Assembly: GCA_009801085.1 (NCBI GenBank)
Contig: VNWV01000001.1
Span: forward strand, 1,922,001-1,986,000
Origin: Lasiodiplodia sp. COLG20
Taxonomy: Eukaryota > Ascomycota > Dothideomycetes > Botryosphaeriales > Botryosphaeriaceae
DNA length: 64,000 nucleotides
Reading direction: 5' to 3'
In this document: piece by piece, positions 22,016-32,977 of the stretch
Layout: each line of letters opens with the position of its first letter
How positions within the stretch are numbered: the stretch's first letter is position 1
Position numbers and translations under genes: made by a program
Notes under the pieces: model-generated
What the model was told of the DNA's origin: nothing
The model's database searches: none
The model's input: the letters and a program-made list of their open reading frames with translations, nothing else

Positions 22016-25000
22016 TCACTGCACTCTATAGCTCTCAGGTGGGCCCAAGTAGCTCTCCCTGACGCCGCCCAAATCCAGCACGACCTTCTGCACCACGACT
22101 CCCGGCTCAAGCGCCCACACCTTGACCGTGTGCGCGCCGGCCGTGCCCAGCGCCGGGTGGTTGCCCGTGGTGCTGATCCACGCTGCGTCCGCGACGGCCG
22201 CCTCCCAGTCCACCGGCAGCTGACCCTCGGGCTGGTCCGTCACGTACGCCACCTCCTGCGGCTCGTCGTCGTCGACGGCGACCGCGTAGCGCAGCGGCCG
22301 CTGCGGATTCGTGTTGAGCGAGGGCGAGAGATAGAGCGTCAGGTTGGCGGTTTGGTTGTTGTTGTTCTCGGCCAGGGAGGTGAAGGTGTAGATGTCGTAC
22401 TCGAGGGCCGGGGCGCCGTCGGAGATGGACAGGGAAGGGGAGAGCACGTCGCCCAGATGGACGCCGGAGAGGGTGCGGCCGTACGAAGGAATGACTTGGT
22501 AAACGTCTGCAGATTCGTCTGAGGCGCCGCTGACGCGTGTGTAATGGGCGGCTTCGATGGAGATGTGCTTGTCGGATTCGACAAAGCCGGCGGTAAAGGA
22601 AGAAGGGACGACGGTGTGATTGTATGGGAGGATGACGGTCGGCATGCTGTATTGCGTGCCGTAGTTGGTACTCGAGCTGACGTTGATGGTGGTCGTGTTG
22701 GAGCCGGCGGGGGCGTTGGCCCAATCGATGGATACGTAGATACGCACGTCGGTGTCATTGCCGGTGGGTGAAAGAGTGCCCGAGCTCTGCGAGAACTTGA
22801 CCCAGGATGCTGCAGATACGTTCCAAGAGAACTCGTTTGTTCCAGAAGCGTAGATGTCGATCCAGCGCTCAGAGCTGTAAGGGTCGATAGGTGGAAGCGT
22901 AAGACTATTGGATGAGAGGCTGTGGTATTGGTCGTCGCCAGGAACCGACGCATTGCTCCCCTCCACTGACACGCCCATGTCGCCCCTGAGGGAACGTTCG
23001 AACAATTGGACATACTGAAGTGGTGGGGTGACTTGGCGCATCGGCTGTTGCCAATAGACATATCCCAAATGCGTCTGATCCATCATGTGGGTCCATTTAC
23101 CTCCCAAAAGCTCATTGTATCGCTGCGTTAGCTCATGGTCAAAATTGAATTTGTCCAGTACTCTCTGAGCCAATGCATTCGCGCTTGTACGTCCCTGTCC
23201 CGCGTAAAGTCGGTTCTTTGCAGCACTGATGTGAAGATCATGTACGTTCCCGCCGGCCAGAACGGGATGCAGAACCATTTGGAAAAAGGCGGGTTGTGCA
23301 GCAGCCGGTAGAGAGTCATAGATGCTTTGAGCGTCCTTGGCAAGGGTCTGCCACTCGGCGAGCAAGTTGTCTGCCTCCTCGTAATTGATGAGGCTGTAAA
23401 TGCTCGGATCAATGAGCTCGTACTTTCTCTTCGCAACCAACGTGCCGTACTTTTGGAGGATCTCGGCGGTTCTTTGGGAGAAGCTGGAGCCGAACTCCCG
23501 AGCAGCAAATTGCTCTGTCCATTTCGAGACGCTGTTGACATCCCAGAGGTCAATGTCGTAAGCCAGGTCGAATAAATGGCTGATGGGAATTTCCTGTTTC
23601 TGTTAGGCAAAGTTTGCTCAGCCGCATTTGGGTGCGCTTACCAAAGGCTTGATGTCTCCAACATTGACAATCCACATCTCCTTCGCTCCCCGTTCGTACG
23701 CCATGTGCATCTGTTCCCAGGTATGCTCAAGCTGTACCGCGTTGATCCACTTGTGGTTTCTTGGGTCACCCACATAGTCGAAGTGGTAGTAGACACCGGC
23801 GCCGCCTGGCCTGTCGGTCTCATTGCCAACAGGTAGCCTCCTGTTATTTCCCCAGTTATCATCAGCCCACAACAAGATGACATCGTCAGGCACCCTCATT
23901 CCGGCTTCGTAGTAGCCTTGAACTTCTTTGTACAAGCACCACATCTGAGGGACGGCGCTATCGCTACCGTAGACGTCAGTCAAGATTTGACGCTGAGTAT
24001 CGACAATGTCCTCAAGCATCGACGTCTGGACAGTATCACTCATGGCCGTGTCATGGCTACCGCGCATTCCAATAGTCACCACGCCCTCATATGGCTTGGC
24101 GCGCTCGACGCCTTCGACGAAAAAGGGGTAGATGGACGCATTGTTGGTGTTCCACTGCCACTGGCCCTTGCCGAAGGTGCCCCATTCGTTTGTGGCACGC
24201 ATCATGGGCTCGGTGTGAGAAGTGCCCATTACGATTCCATATGCGTCGGCGAGCGGTTGATTGCGTGGGTCATCAACGTTGAACATCGATCCCCACATGG
24301 CAGGCCAGAGGTAGTTGGCACGCAAGCGGAGCAGCAATTCGAAAACCATAGCATAGAACTCAGCGCCAAAGGCTGAGCCGTACTTGCTCTTCGGGTAGCG
24401 TTCGTTCATCCAACCAGTCAAGGCGGGAGCTTCATCGTTGATGAAAAAACCACGGTACTTGACAGAGGGTGGGCCTTGCGTTTTGGTTGTATCCATGGCA
24501 TAGATGGCGGCGTGGCTGGCGGGCGGCGAATCGGCCATAAAATACCACGGAGAGACACCAATCTGCTCGGAAATGTCATAGAGGCCGTAAATGGTTCCAC
24601 GCTTGTCACTTCCTGGGAGCATGCATTAGCCACGCCCTAACAATCGCAAAGGGTAGCATACCGGCAATCACGAGAGCCTTCGACACTCCATCCATAGGAG
24701 AGTCGACGAGCTGCGAAGTGAAGGATTCCCATTGACCATCAATCGCAGAGACATCAATCTTGCCAGAATCTATGAGACTTTGGATGAGAGTCGAGTTCCC
24801 GATCGTTCCGGCAATAATGACCCCAGAGCTGCTGTTGTTGGCTGCAGAAGTTGCAGTTGTCCAGCTCGATCTCCCAGTGACATTGAAGATCACCGAGGCG
24901 TTTGCGGTGGGGGCATCGCTGTTGACAAGCGAAAGCGAACCATTGAGGCCGGTGACTCGTCCAAAGTCGAGAGCAAGGTCGTCGGCGACTCTCAGTACAC

Positions 25001-25172
25001 CAGGCCAGTCTGCAGCATCAAGCACGAGGCGCACGGACGAAGACCTTGACGCAAGCTGATAGCTGCTGGTGGACGCGTTGAAAGCAAGAGTAGCATTCTG
25101 ACCAATGGCAAAGACGGATCTGGTCAGCAGCAGGAAGGACAGGAGACGCATCAGGAGCCACATGTTGGGCAA
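22016..25172 (-). CDS. GH115 xylan alpha-1,2-glucuronidase, secreted
   Basis: Removes (4-O-methyl)glucuronic acid from glucuronoxylan, including internal residues. Exons 25172-24662, 24612-23642 and 23593-22016 give 1019 aa, the usual GH115 length. Seen: signal peptide (LLMRLLSFLLLTRSVFA); an N-terminal domain to about residue 170; then the GH115 core with RGTIYGLYDISEQIGVSPWY, VKYRGFFINDEAP, ANYLWPAMWGSMFNVDDP, MGTSHTEPMMR, GMRGSHDTAMS, ILLWADDNWGN, and KEMWIVNVGDIKP just before the second intron. The last 450 residues are beta-rich and include SWVKFSQSSGTL, as expected of the C-terminal carbohydrate-interacting domain. Several NxS/T sites suit a secreted enzyme. A TATA-like site lies 64 bp upstream. 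The first Met is ambiguous within ten residues (MPNM...M). Confidence 0.93.
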
Positions 25173-25765
25173 ACAAGAGGGAGAGAAGGAGGCTCAACCA
25201 GGGGAGAGCACATTATGGGAGATGAGGAGGCAGGGTAAATATATGCCGACATGCAGTACGCGTGACGTTGACCTACATCGGTCCCCCACAGCTCTTCGAT
25301 TCAGGAACAGGCACAGCGCTTCTTTGCTACGCCGGCAATATTGGACAGGATAAATGCAAAGCGATCGCCTTCGGTTCCTTGGCCGAGCCGGGCTTCTTGT
25401 CTGTTCACCATGGTGCGAGTCAATTGCAGTTGGATTTACCCCGGATGCGGAGTCCGGGGGAGAGGGCACACGCCAGAGCTTTGCCTGTACCGGTCGTCAT
25501 TTCATCGTGGTGCCGCGAGCTATTCACCCGAGCACCGGGTAAATGCGAGCGTGACTGAGGGTGCGGTTCCACGGCTCGCGAAAAGGCGGAGAAGGGTTGA
25601 TCGTCCCCGCAGATGCCGGCGAGCCAAGAAAACAGAGCGGTGAGCGACAAGCGGCAGAAACATTTTGGCCCTCGTCCGCCGAGCTTCACCTCGCCAATTT
25701 GCTTAGCAATATTGCCGTACCGCCAGTCTCCTCTCTCGCCGCCAGCCCGAGTCGCATATCCTAAG
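25173..25765. other. Divergent promoter region, GH115 (-) and UPF0390-like gene (+)
   Basis: 593 bp shared by two divergent genes. It holds the TATA-like site of GH115. I did not find an obvious GGCTAA-type xylanase-regulator site by eye. No coding signal. Confidence 0.5.
25236..25244 (-). promoter_or_regulatory. Probable TATA box of the GH115 gene
   Basis: Minus strand reads CATATATTTA, centred about 65 bp before the start codon at 25172. A TATA element is common at strongly inducible fungal hydrolase genes. Confidence 0.45.
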
Positions 25766-26077
25766 ATGGCCCAAGGAACTATCAAGCAGAAGGCGAAGCC
25801 CGCCGCCGGCAATGCGAAGAAGTAAGTCGACGCCGTTTCTGCGCCGGTGCTTTGCTGACTTCTATTTCCCGGCAGAGGCAGCCAGGCACTGAAGCCCCGC
25901 GGAAGCCGCCAGATCGCCCCGAAGAAGCAGAAACTCATCCAGCAGAAGAAGCTGTTGAAGAAGCACTCGGCCGGCTTAGCTGCTCTGACTGAGAAGCAAC
26001 TTGCTGAGAAGGCCGGCCACCTGGAAATGCTGAGGGGTGGAAAGAAAGACAAGAAAGACAAAAAGGAGAATAAATAG
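25766..26077 (+). CDS. Small lysine-rich protein, UPF0390/DUF2462-like
   Basis: Two exons, 25766-25821 and 25876-26077, give 85 aa. The protein is extremely basic: [11 protein letters not shown] at the start, a central [18 protein letters not shown], then a helix with [19 protein letters not shown] and a Lys/Asp tail. This is the pattern of the UPF0390 family (human C19orf53 and yeast relatives), small nucleolar-type basic proteins of unclear function. The intron is 54 nt (GTAAGT donor, GGCAG acceptor). It is divergent from GH115, with no likely functional link. Confidence 0.8.
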
Positions 26078-26428
26078 TGTCGGGTCGAATGGCCTGTACG
26101 GGCTCGGTTTGGGCGCATCAAACACTGCATGGGAGGCGTTCTTCGGGGTCATCATCCGGTCTGGGCATTGTACGGCGTTTGGGAATACCAAGAAGCGTGA
26201 AACCCGAGAGCTGCATTCGGGATAGGTCAAGAGCATCCTAGACTTTCTATGGTTCCTTCGGGGACATTCAATTTCTGTCGTATTTGATATCTCATCAATG
26301 CTCATACAACAGTTATGGGAATCTGACCAAGCCACAGGCGCCTAGATAACCCTCATGAAGGCAGTGCATGCCATGTCTGCCCAGCAACCGTCATGACCTT
26401 CGTGCTTCTTCTCATGATATTCCAGCGC
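26078..26428. other. Convergent intergenic region
   Basis: 351 bp between the 3' ends of the UPF0390-like and MTC1-like genes. Only 3' UTR sequence is expected; nothing else seen. Confidence 0.5.
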
Positions 26429-27969
26429 TTAAATAGCCCGTGCTGCTTCTCCGCCGCCGCTCTCCTCCGCTCTCTGGCGGGCCTTCCCTCTTCCAATTCC
26501 GCCCTCGCCAACGCCCATTCTCCTCGCTACGTATCGCTGAGCAACAACTCCAACAGCCAGTTGGATCACCTCTTCCATCCACTCAGCGACCCACTCACGC
26601 GGGTCCACTCCACCGCTCTCGATGATCTCCTTGATCTCCACTGGCAGCGTCGCCACTGGGTCCGTGCTATCCTCCGACGCCGGGGCGGGCGACGCGTCCA
26701 ACCAGTCCGCCCACTTCTGCGGGAAGCTCTGGGACAAGCTGTGGAATGTGATGCTGTGAATGGGGTCATGCAGGTAGAATGCAAATGTGATGAGATCGTC
26801 CGCCTCGGCCGGCTCCTCGACGCCGCCCGTCTCGGCTTTCTGCTCGTTGGTCGAGCCTCCAAAGAGATCGGCGGGGGCACTGTGGCTGATTGCTTGGATC
26901 GAGAGGAATATGTCGGAGCTCCTCACGGGGTTTGATTCGGACAGAACCTCACTAGCTGCCTTTGCAGCTTCCTCGACGCCGCCCTTGCCAGCAAAGAAGT
27001 CGGAAGCATAGCTCTCAGCGCTGACGCGCGCAAGTTTGGTTCCCTCGACAAGACCCTTGACGGCGCCGAGGTCGCGCTTGACGCCGATGTCACGCCACCA
27101 GGGTCCGTCGGTCCAACCAGCTGTGCTACCACCAGTGAAACCAGAGTCAGGGCCCTGTCGGGCTTCAGAGCCCTTCTGGATCACCATGAGATCGCCGCCT
27201 TCAACTTGCGACATGACACGCGAGAAGGTGGCGTAAATGATGGGATCGAGTGCCGGGTAGTTGTGCAGATCATGGGTGATATGGATCAGGAGGCGCTCGT
27301 GCTGGGAGATGGGAGGCGCTAACGTGTGGAGAAGCTGTGTGAAAGTAGGGACGGCACGCGAGCGGAGTTCGTCGCCTGTTGCGAATAGTCAGTCATCTAG
27401 ATTGGAGCTCGAGTAAGCACGCACTCACCATAAGAGCGCAAAAGACCAACATTGCCCTTGACCTGGTCGGCCCACTTCTGGGCCTCCTCGTTCTTCTGAA
27501 TCTCCTTGAGCGCCGACTCGGCCTGCTTTGCAGCTGCGGAAGCGGTGCTGATGATGCTCCCCCACCAGCCGCCGCCGCCGCCAGGCTGCTTCTGCTCCTG
27601 GGGCTGCTCCTCGCTCGGGGTGACGCCCTGGTGGTACGAGCGCGTGCCGTCCTGCGACTTCCTGGTGAGCTCGGCGGCGGTACCCTTGTCCTCGCTGTTG
27701 CGGGCGGAGCCGGTGGAGGAAGGTGTGACCTGGCCGGTGACGCGCGGAGAGCGGTTGCTGGCATTGGAGGAGGAGGAGAGCTTGGGGGTGGCGGCTCTGC
27801 TGGGGGGCTTCGCGGCAGCTAGAGCGGCAAGCTCAGCGACGGGGTCGTCATCGTCCTTGGTGTCTGCGCTTGGGGCAGCAGGCTGGGGCGGCGGGGCCGA
27901 GGGCAGGTCGTCGCCGTCGAGATCGTCAAACTGGGCGAGCAGCTCCTCCTTGGATAGAGGCTTGGACAT
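26429..27969 (-). CDS. MTC1-like protein (DUF5427, maintenance of telomere capping family)
   Basis: Exons 27969-27429 and 27375-26429 give 495 aa. The N-terminus (MSKPLSKEELLAQFDDLDGDD) is acidic and followed by a Pro/Ser-rich stretch. A Gly-Trp segment (GGGGGWWGSIISTASAA) then leads into an amphipathic helix. The folded part, from about residue 180, has LLRSYG|DELRSRAVPTF, LLIHITHDLHNYPALDP, and DLITFAFYLHDPIHSITF followed by SLSQSFPQKWADWLD, then an acidic helix near the end. These blocks fit DUF5427. The yeast member MTC1 is linked genetically to cdc13-1 capping and physically to Golgi/COPI vesicles, so a trafficking role is as likely as a telomeric one. The low-complexity tail (RMGVGEGGIGRGKAR) ends at a clear stop. 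Confidence 0.78.
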
Positions 27970-28488
27970 GGTGGGCGGTGGAGATGGCGGGTGGGTGCTG
28001 GGGCGGGAGCAACACCAGCAAGCTACTGCGTCGTGGGCGCGATCCCTGTGTTATCCGGGGAAGCGCGGCCAGCTGCCTGAGGCGGGCGTTGATTGGCGTT
28101 TTAGGCAAGCGCTAGGCCCAGGAAAGATACCACGACACGAAATGCTCGACAGCCAGGATTGTCCAGCATCCTCGCAGACTCTGCACACCACCATCGCGGC
28201 CCGCCCGCCCCGTTCACTGCAAGCCAGCTGCTTCTCTGTCGCCGCGCTGCTTTCTTCCAGTGCGCTGCTCGGCCTCGCTGCGACGCCCGCCTGCGGGGCT
28301 CCCCTTTCCTGTGTCTTTTGTCTCACTGTCTAATTTGACCTCCGAACCTCGTCCGACACCACGACCATCAATTCACCTGCACCCGCTCTCGTGTCTCGTT
28401 CTGCGCCATTGTCACCCCGACTGCTCTCTGCGCTCTGCGTCGTCGACCGCAGCCCGACCCGACTGTTTATCGGGCGCGGCCTGTCACG
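27970..28488. other. Divergent promoter region
   Basis: 519 bp between the starts of the MTC1-like gene (-) and the AT-hook-like gene (+). The 200 bp before 28489 are CT-rich, as in fungal leaders. No other element recognised. Confidence 0.5.
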
Positions 28489-31089
28489 ATGCGCACCCGT
28501 AGCGGCAAGGGCAAACTCTCGGAATCCGCCACGCCTGCTCCCCAGCACCCCGACTCCAGCCCCGACACTTCGTCGTCCGGCTCATCAAAGACGTCCCGCA
28601 AGCTAACCCGTTCGTCCTCGACCAATTCAATGCATTCCCAAATCTTCGTCGCCAGCCACGACGACATTGTGGCTTTCTACTCAAAGCCCGTCCTGACCAT
28701 TTCCGGCCTGCCCGAGGACTTCCTTGGCCGCCTGGAGCGCGAGGACGAGCTGCGCCACCGCTCCTCGCGCCCCAAGTCTCTCTACGAGCAGTTCCAGGAA
28801 ATCGAGCGCGAGAGCTCCAGTCAGAACGAAGACCCATCCCAAAATGGCAACGACCACGAGCGCCCGAAGCGAGGCAATCGCGGACGCCCGGCCAAAATTC
28901 AAAAACAGCACCCTTCGCCCAGAAAACGCCGCGCCCGTCCGCGCAAGTCGCTCGCTGATGTTGACGAAGAAGACTACATGTCCCGCCCGCAGACGCCCAG
29001 TGTGGCCGATGCTGACGAGGACGCCAACCCGGATAACGCCGAGCCGTCCGGCGAGCCGAGTGAAGCAGCTGATCAAGACCAAGCCGACGACTCTCCCTCG
29101 CCAGACGACCCCGACGCCAGTCCCTCGCACCAACTCATCAGTGAGACGACCGGTACCTACAGGTCCACTGCCACCTCGGCGCCCACTCAGCCCTCGCCGC
29201 CGCGCGAGCCGCGCCCCAAGCCCATCTATCTGGATGAAGAGCTGGAGGATGACGACCTCCCGCCGCCCTTCACCAACACGCCCGGCACTCCTTCAGAGTC
29301 AGAAGTTGACGATGATGCCAACCGTATTCTTAGAAAGCGCTTTGACTACATGACCGATCCTCAGAAGTTTATCGCTGCTCTTACTAAGCACTTGCCCTCT
29401 GAAAGAACGTCTGAAGTGCTGTATGCACTTGCCGAAAACACCCAAGCTGCTTTGAAAGCATGGCAAGACGAGTATCTCGCCATCGACAAACGAGTCGCCG
29501 CGCACGCAAACAATGGCCCCAGGAAACCGGTAAACGGCGGCCGTGTGCCTGTTGACCCCAAGGTTTTTGATGACCAAAAAGAAGCCGATATTTACAGCTA
29601 TGTCTACGACGCCCGCAAACCCCCCGGAACTCAGGATCCTTTCAGTCAACGCATTGGCACCGACTACGTCGGCGGTCGCGAGTTGCGACACAGGCGTGCC
29701 CGGGATGTCACTACCGAGGACCTGGCTCAGAGTGAGGAGGATGTTGGGAAGAGGAAGAGGCGTGCAGCCCAGAGATTTGACGGAGCTGCCGATTCTGGAT
29801 CGCGTACCCGAAAACGTGACCATGCAGGCTCGGAAACCCCAGAACCGCCTGGTCCGCGGAAGAGAGGTAAGGTTGGCAGCGCGACAAAGAGACAATCCGT
29901 TGTTCCACCCCGCATTCGCGAAATGAGAGGCGAGAGCGCCATGACTACCAGCGCCTCAGAAGACGACGATACCTACGAAGGAACACCGGAGCCGCGCGGG
30001 CCCGGCAAGCGACGTGGAAGGCCGCCCGGTAGCAAGAACCTCGCTCAGCGCAAGGATGCCGGTATCAAGAAGGGACCGCGCGGTAAGAAAGGAGCTGCAG
30101 CCGCCCAAGCCGCCGTCAATGCCGCAAACAATGAGCAGAACAGCACACAGACGACTTTCCCCAGCGCTCCCAGCGCTGTCACCACTGCACCGCCGCAACA
30201 ACAGCCGCAGCAACAGCAACCCTTCTTCGTTCAAGGCTACAGCCATGCCCCACACTCAAACATTCCTTCCGTCTCGGCTGCGCCAGTGCCTGGCATTAAT
30301 GCTGATCCTACATTCATATCCGCCCACCCTCAACAAACAGCTCAGCATCCTTACGGTGCAGGGGTGCCAATTCAGGCTCCTCTCGCTCCGGGTACTCCTG
30401 CACAAGCAAATGGTCACGCACAGCATATATCGGCGCCGACTTCGACCCCTGTTTCGACCACGCATACAGCGCAAACACCTACCAGCGCTGGCAGTAGCAC
30501 CACTGCCTCTGGCCGCAAGAAAGGTGTGAAGTCAGAGAAACGTAGTGCCAGCATGACGCAGTGGTGGGCGGAACGCAAGGCCCGCCAAGCAGCAGATCGT
30601 CTCGCTGATCAGCAGCGGCAGGCAGCTGCTGAGGCACAGAATGCCGCTGCTGCCGCCCAAAATCCGCAGGGCTACGGTTTGCCAGTCAATGGGTACAAGG
30701 GTCCGTATCCGCCAACTCAACCGGCTTTCCAAAGCTACGCGTCCACTCAACCAGCAGCGCAACAAAGCAGCTTTAGAGCTATCGCACCAGGCCCTCACCA
30801 AGGCCCAGGCGCGCAAGCTCAAGCACAGACCCACCACCACCATCACATTCCGCAGACGACTCATCACCATCACACACCCCCCGCCGCCCATCACCCATCA
30901 ACACAAGCAGCACAGCCAGCAAAGCAGGCAATGCACCACGGGCCGTTCGGCTATGATGGCGCCGGCAGCCCACCACCACCTATCCACGGTGGTTTGCACC
31001 AGGCGCAGCCACAGGAGGGTGTCCCTGATAGCCTTCGTCGCGACATTCTCGGGCTACGAGGCAGACCTGAGCCGAGACGTGGCCTATGA
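28489..31089 (+). CDS. Probable nuclear AT-hook-like protein of unknown function
   Basis: Single exon, 866 aa. Two AT-hook-type cores are visible, RGRPAK near residue 131 and RRGRPPGSKN near 507, each flanked by basic residues, so minor-groove DNA binding is likely. The best-ordered block is at about residues 275-400: RILRKRFDYMTDPQKFIAAL, SEVLYALAENTQAALKAWQ, then DDQKEADIYSYVYD and QDPFSQRIG. It looks like a conserved fungal domain but I cannot name it. The second half is low complexity: Gln/Pro runs near 568, Ala/Thr-rich stretches, a basic helix MTQWWAERKARQAADRLADQ near 685-705, and two His clusters near 780-795. Possibly a chromatin-associated regulator. The ATG is the first in frame after a CT-rich leader. 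Confidence 0.8.
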   Translation: MRTRSGKGKLSESATPAPQHPDSSPDTSSSGSSKTSRKLTRSSSTNSMHSQIFVASHDDIVAFYSKPVLTISGLPEDFLGRLEREDELRHRSSRPKSLYEQFQEIERESSSQNEDPSQNGNDHERPKRGNRGRPAKIQKQHPSPRKRRARPRKSLADVDEEDYMSRPQTPSVADADEDANPDNAEPSGEPSEAADQDQADDSPSPDDPDASPSHQLISETTGTYRSTATSAPTQPSPPREPRPKPIYLDEELEDDDLPPPFTNTPGTPSESEVDDDANRILRKRFDYMTDPQKFIAALTKHLPSERTSEVLYALAENTQAALKAWQDEYLAIDKRVAAHANNGPRKPVNGGRVPVDPKVFDDQKEADIYSYVYDARKPPGTQDPFSQRIGTDYVGGRELRHRRARDVTTEDLAQSEEDVGKRKRRAAQRFDGAADSGSRTRKRDHAGSETPEPPGPRKRGKVGSATKRQSVVPPRIREMRGESAMTTSASEDDDTYEGTPEPRGPGKRRGRPPGSKNLAQRKDAGIKKGPRGKKGAAAAQAAVNAANNEQNSTQTTFPSAPSAVTTAPPQQQPQQQQPFFVQGYSHAPHSNIPSVSAAPVPGINADPTFISAHPQQTAQHPYGAGVPIQAPLAPGTPAQANGHAQHISAPTSTPVSTTHTAQTPTSAGSSTTASGRKKGVKSEKRSASMTQWWAERKARQAADRLADQQRQAAAEAQNAAAAAQNPQGYGLPVNGYKGPYPPTQPAFQSYASTQPAAQQSSFRAIAPGPHQGPGAQAQAQTHHHHHIPQTTHHHHTPPAAHHPSTQAAQPAKQAMHHGPFGYDGAGSPPPPIHGGLHQAQPQEGVPDSLRRDILGLRGRPEPRRGL

Positions 31090-31816
31090 AGGACTTGAAG
31101 TCTATCAAGCCTAAATGCTACGTTGTGTGGTCGTCAAACGTAGGCGAGGAATGTCTAGTGGCGTGCCATCGAACGAAGGCTTGCATTTGTACAACACAAA
31201 AGCATCCGCATTACTGATCGAGCGTTGGCGGATGTCGTACAGTAATTTTACGTGTGCAGCACTCTTTGCGTTTCCACCACGGTTTAGGGAAGGCCAGACG
31301 CTACACTTATTCAAAGTGTTCGGTTTAGCGTATTTCTCTTCCATGGCGTTCCCTCATACAAGGACTACACTTCTCTTTCATGAAACGAATGCTCAAGAAA
31401 CAGAGTATAGGGGATTAGCCGTTGCATTCAGGCGTCTAGGATTGCATCTTTCGTTTTGTTTTTATCGTCTTCCGGAATATTGTTTTTTTTTCCTTATTCG
31501 CATCAGTGAGGTTAAGAAGGTTTTCTGCATGCTTTGACGGATGAGGTATATCCATCACGTCCAAAAATGGGAAGGGCATTTTCTTCGATATCCAAGATTT
31601 AATAGCGGAAAGCGATATTTGAAATTTTCCAGACGTTCAACTTCAATATATTTCTCGATATGCATCTGCAAGGAACAGTGATATTGAGGTAAGAACATGA
31701 ATCCTTTATTACAGTGGCTTTGAGCACTATTCGGACAAGGGTTGGGTTCTCTCCGTCATTCATTCACATTTAAACGTGGGCTTTAGTGACGATCAAGAAA
31801 TTGGAAGATCGAATAA
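31090..31816. other. Convergent intergenic region
   Basis: 727 bp between two 3' ends. The centre (about 31440-31720) is AT-rich with T runs. A 140-codon frame at 31115-31537 has no recognisable features and lies in the expected 3' UTR of the + gene; I do not call it. Confidence 0.5.
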
Positions 31817-32977
31817 TTAGGGCCCGATGTTGACCACTACTTTACCACGACATCTCCCCGAATTCATCCTCTCAAGCGCTTCCCTAACTTGCTCGAAAGA
31901 GAACGCGCTATCAACCACAATCTCTTCCTTATCCAGATGTAATGCCTCCTCCAAATAATCCTTCCTCGTTTCCAAATTGACGCACTCGTACAGCTCACTC
32001 CTCAACCCAAGCATTCCCAGAAGTGCCCGCAGCACCATTCGGGGATTCCACAAGTAGGTCAACGACCCACCTATGACGCTCCTGCTTGTCTTATCCCCCA
32101 CAATCGTGACATATCTCTTTGCCAAATCTAAACACTTTGTTCCGCCAACACAGTCTATAATCGCATCAGGCCCCTCTGCCGCAACCTTCTCCCTAACGTC
32201 CCCCTTCGTATAGTCAATCACCACATCCACCCCCATCCGCTTCACAAACTCCTCGTTCCTCGCACTACACGTACCGACAACACGCCATCCCCTCCTCTTC
32301 GCAAGCACAACCGCATACATGCCTGTCGCGCTACTCGCTCCCAGAACCGCCACCGTCCCCGTCCCCTTACCACCACCACCACCACCAACAACAACAAACC
32401 CCTCACACCTCCCCACACACGTCCTCGCCGTCAACCACACCAACGGCAGCGCCGCCGCCTGGCCCCACGTCCAGTCCCGCGGCTTCTTCAGCACCACGGC
32501 GCTCCGCACATCGACGGCTATAACCTCCTTCAGCGTCCCCGCCGCGCTTCCCGCGAACGGCGCAAAGTGCAGCCCAAAGACTTCGTCGCCCGCGCCGAAC
32601 TCGCCCGCCGCCTCCCTGCCGGCCGCGACGACGGTGCCGGCGAAGTCGGCCCCGATGCCCCTCTCGGCGCCCGATAGGTACGGGAGCGACCAGACGACGG
32701 GCAGGTTCATGAGCTGGATGTCGACGGGGTTGAGGGCGGCGGCGCGGACGCGGATGAGGAGCGTGGTTGGGCCGACGATGCCGCCGCCGCCGCCGATGGT
32801 GGGGAGAGGCTGGATGTCGGGGGCCGGGAGGAGGGTTTGTCGGACGCACGAGGGGTAGCCGCCGGTGGTGTAGACCCAGGCTCTGATGATGGCGGGCTCG
32901 TTGTCGTTGTCGTCGTCATCTTCGGCCGGGGAGAAGGATGAGGATGGCGGAGTAGTAGTGAAGGCGGTTGTCGTCAT
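31817..32977 (-). CDS. MDR-family quinone oxidoreductase / zinc-type alcohol dehydrogenase-like
   Basis: Single exon, 386 aa; NAD(P)H-dependent reductase of the medium-chain dehydrogenase superfamily. Seen: a GroES-like N-terminal domain with LLIRVRAAALNPVDIQLM and GADFAGTVVAAG; a central AAALPLVWLTA; then the nucleotide-binding motif GTVAVLGASSATGMYAV, where the usual AxxGxxG is varied; and DVVIDYTKGDV and PDAIIDCVGG later. The zinc-binding Cys cluster of classical alcohol dehydrogenases is absent, so the quinone-oxidoreductase (RTN4IP1/QOR-like) branch fits best. An Asp/Glu-rich insertion near residues 15-30 and a Gly-rich loop before the Rossmann motif (VVVGGGGGGKGTG) are unusual. Substrate unknown. 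A 16-nt A-tract lies about 95 bp before the start. Confidence 0.85.
   Translation of the reverse strand: MTTTAFTTTPPSSSFSPAEDDDDNDNEPAIIRAWVYTTGGYPSCVRQTLLPAPDIQPLPTIGGGGGIVGPTTLLIRVRAAALNPVDIQLMNLPVVWSLPYLSGAERGIGADFAGTVVAAGREAAGEFGAGDEVFGLHFAPFAGSAAGTLKEVIAVDVRSAVVLKKPRDWTWGQAAALPLVWLTARTCVGRCEGFVVVGGGGGGKGTGTVAVLGASSATGMYAVVLAKRRGWRVVGTCSARNEEFVKRMGVDVVIDYTKGDVREKVAAEGPDAIIDCVGGTKCLDLAKRYVTIVGDKTSRSVIGGSLTYLWNPRMVLRALLGMLGLRSELYECVNLETRKDYLEEALHLDKEEIVVDSAFSFEQVREALERMNSGRCRGKVVVNIGP

Noticed and set aside
27506..28333. 275-codon open frame on the + strand
   Set aside because: Mostly antisense to the MTC1-like gene and its promoter; low-complexity Ser/Ala/Gly composition.
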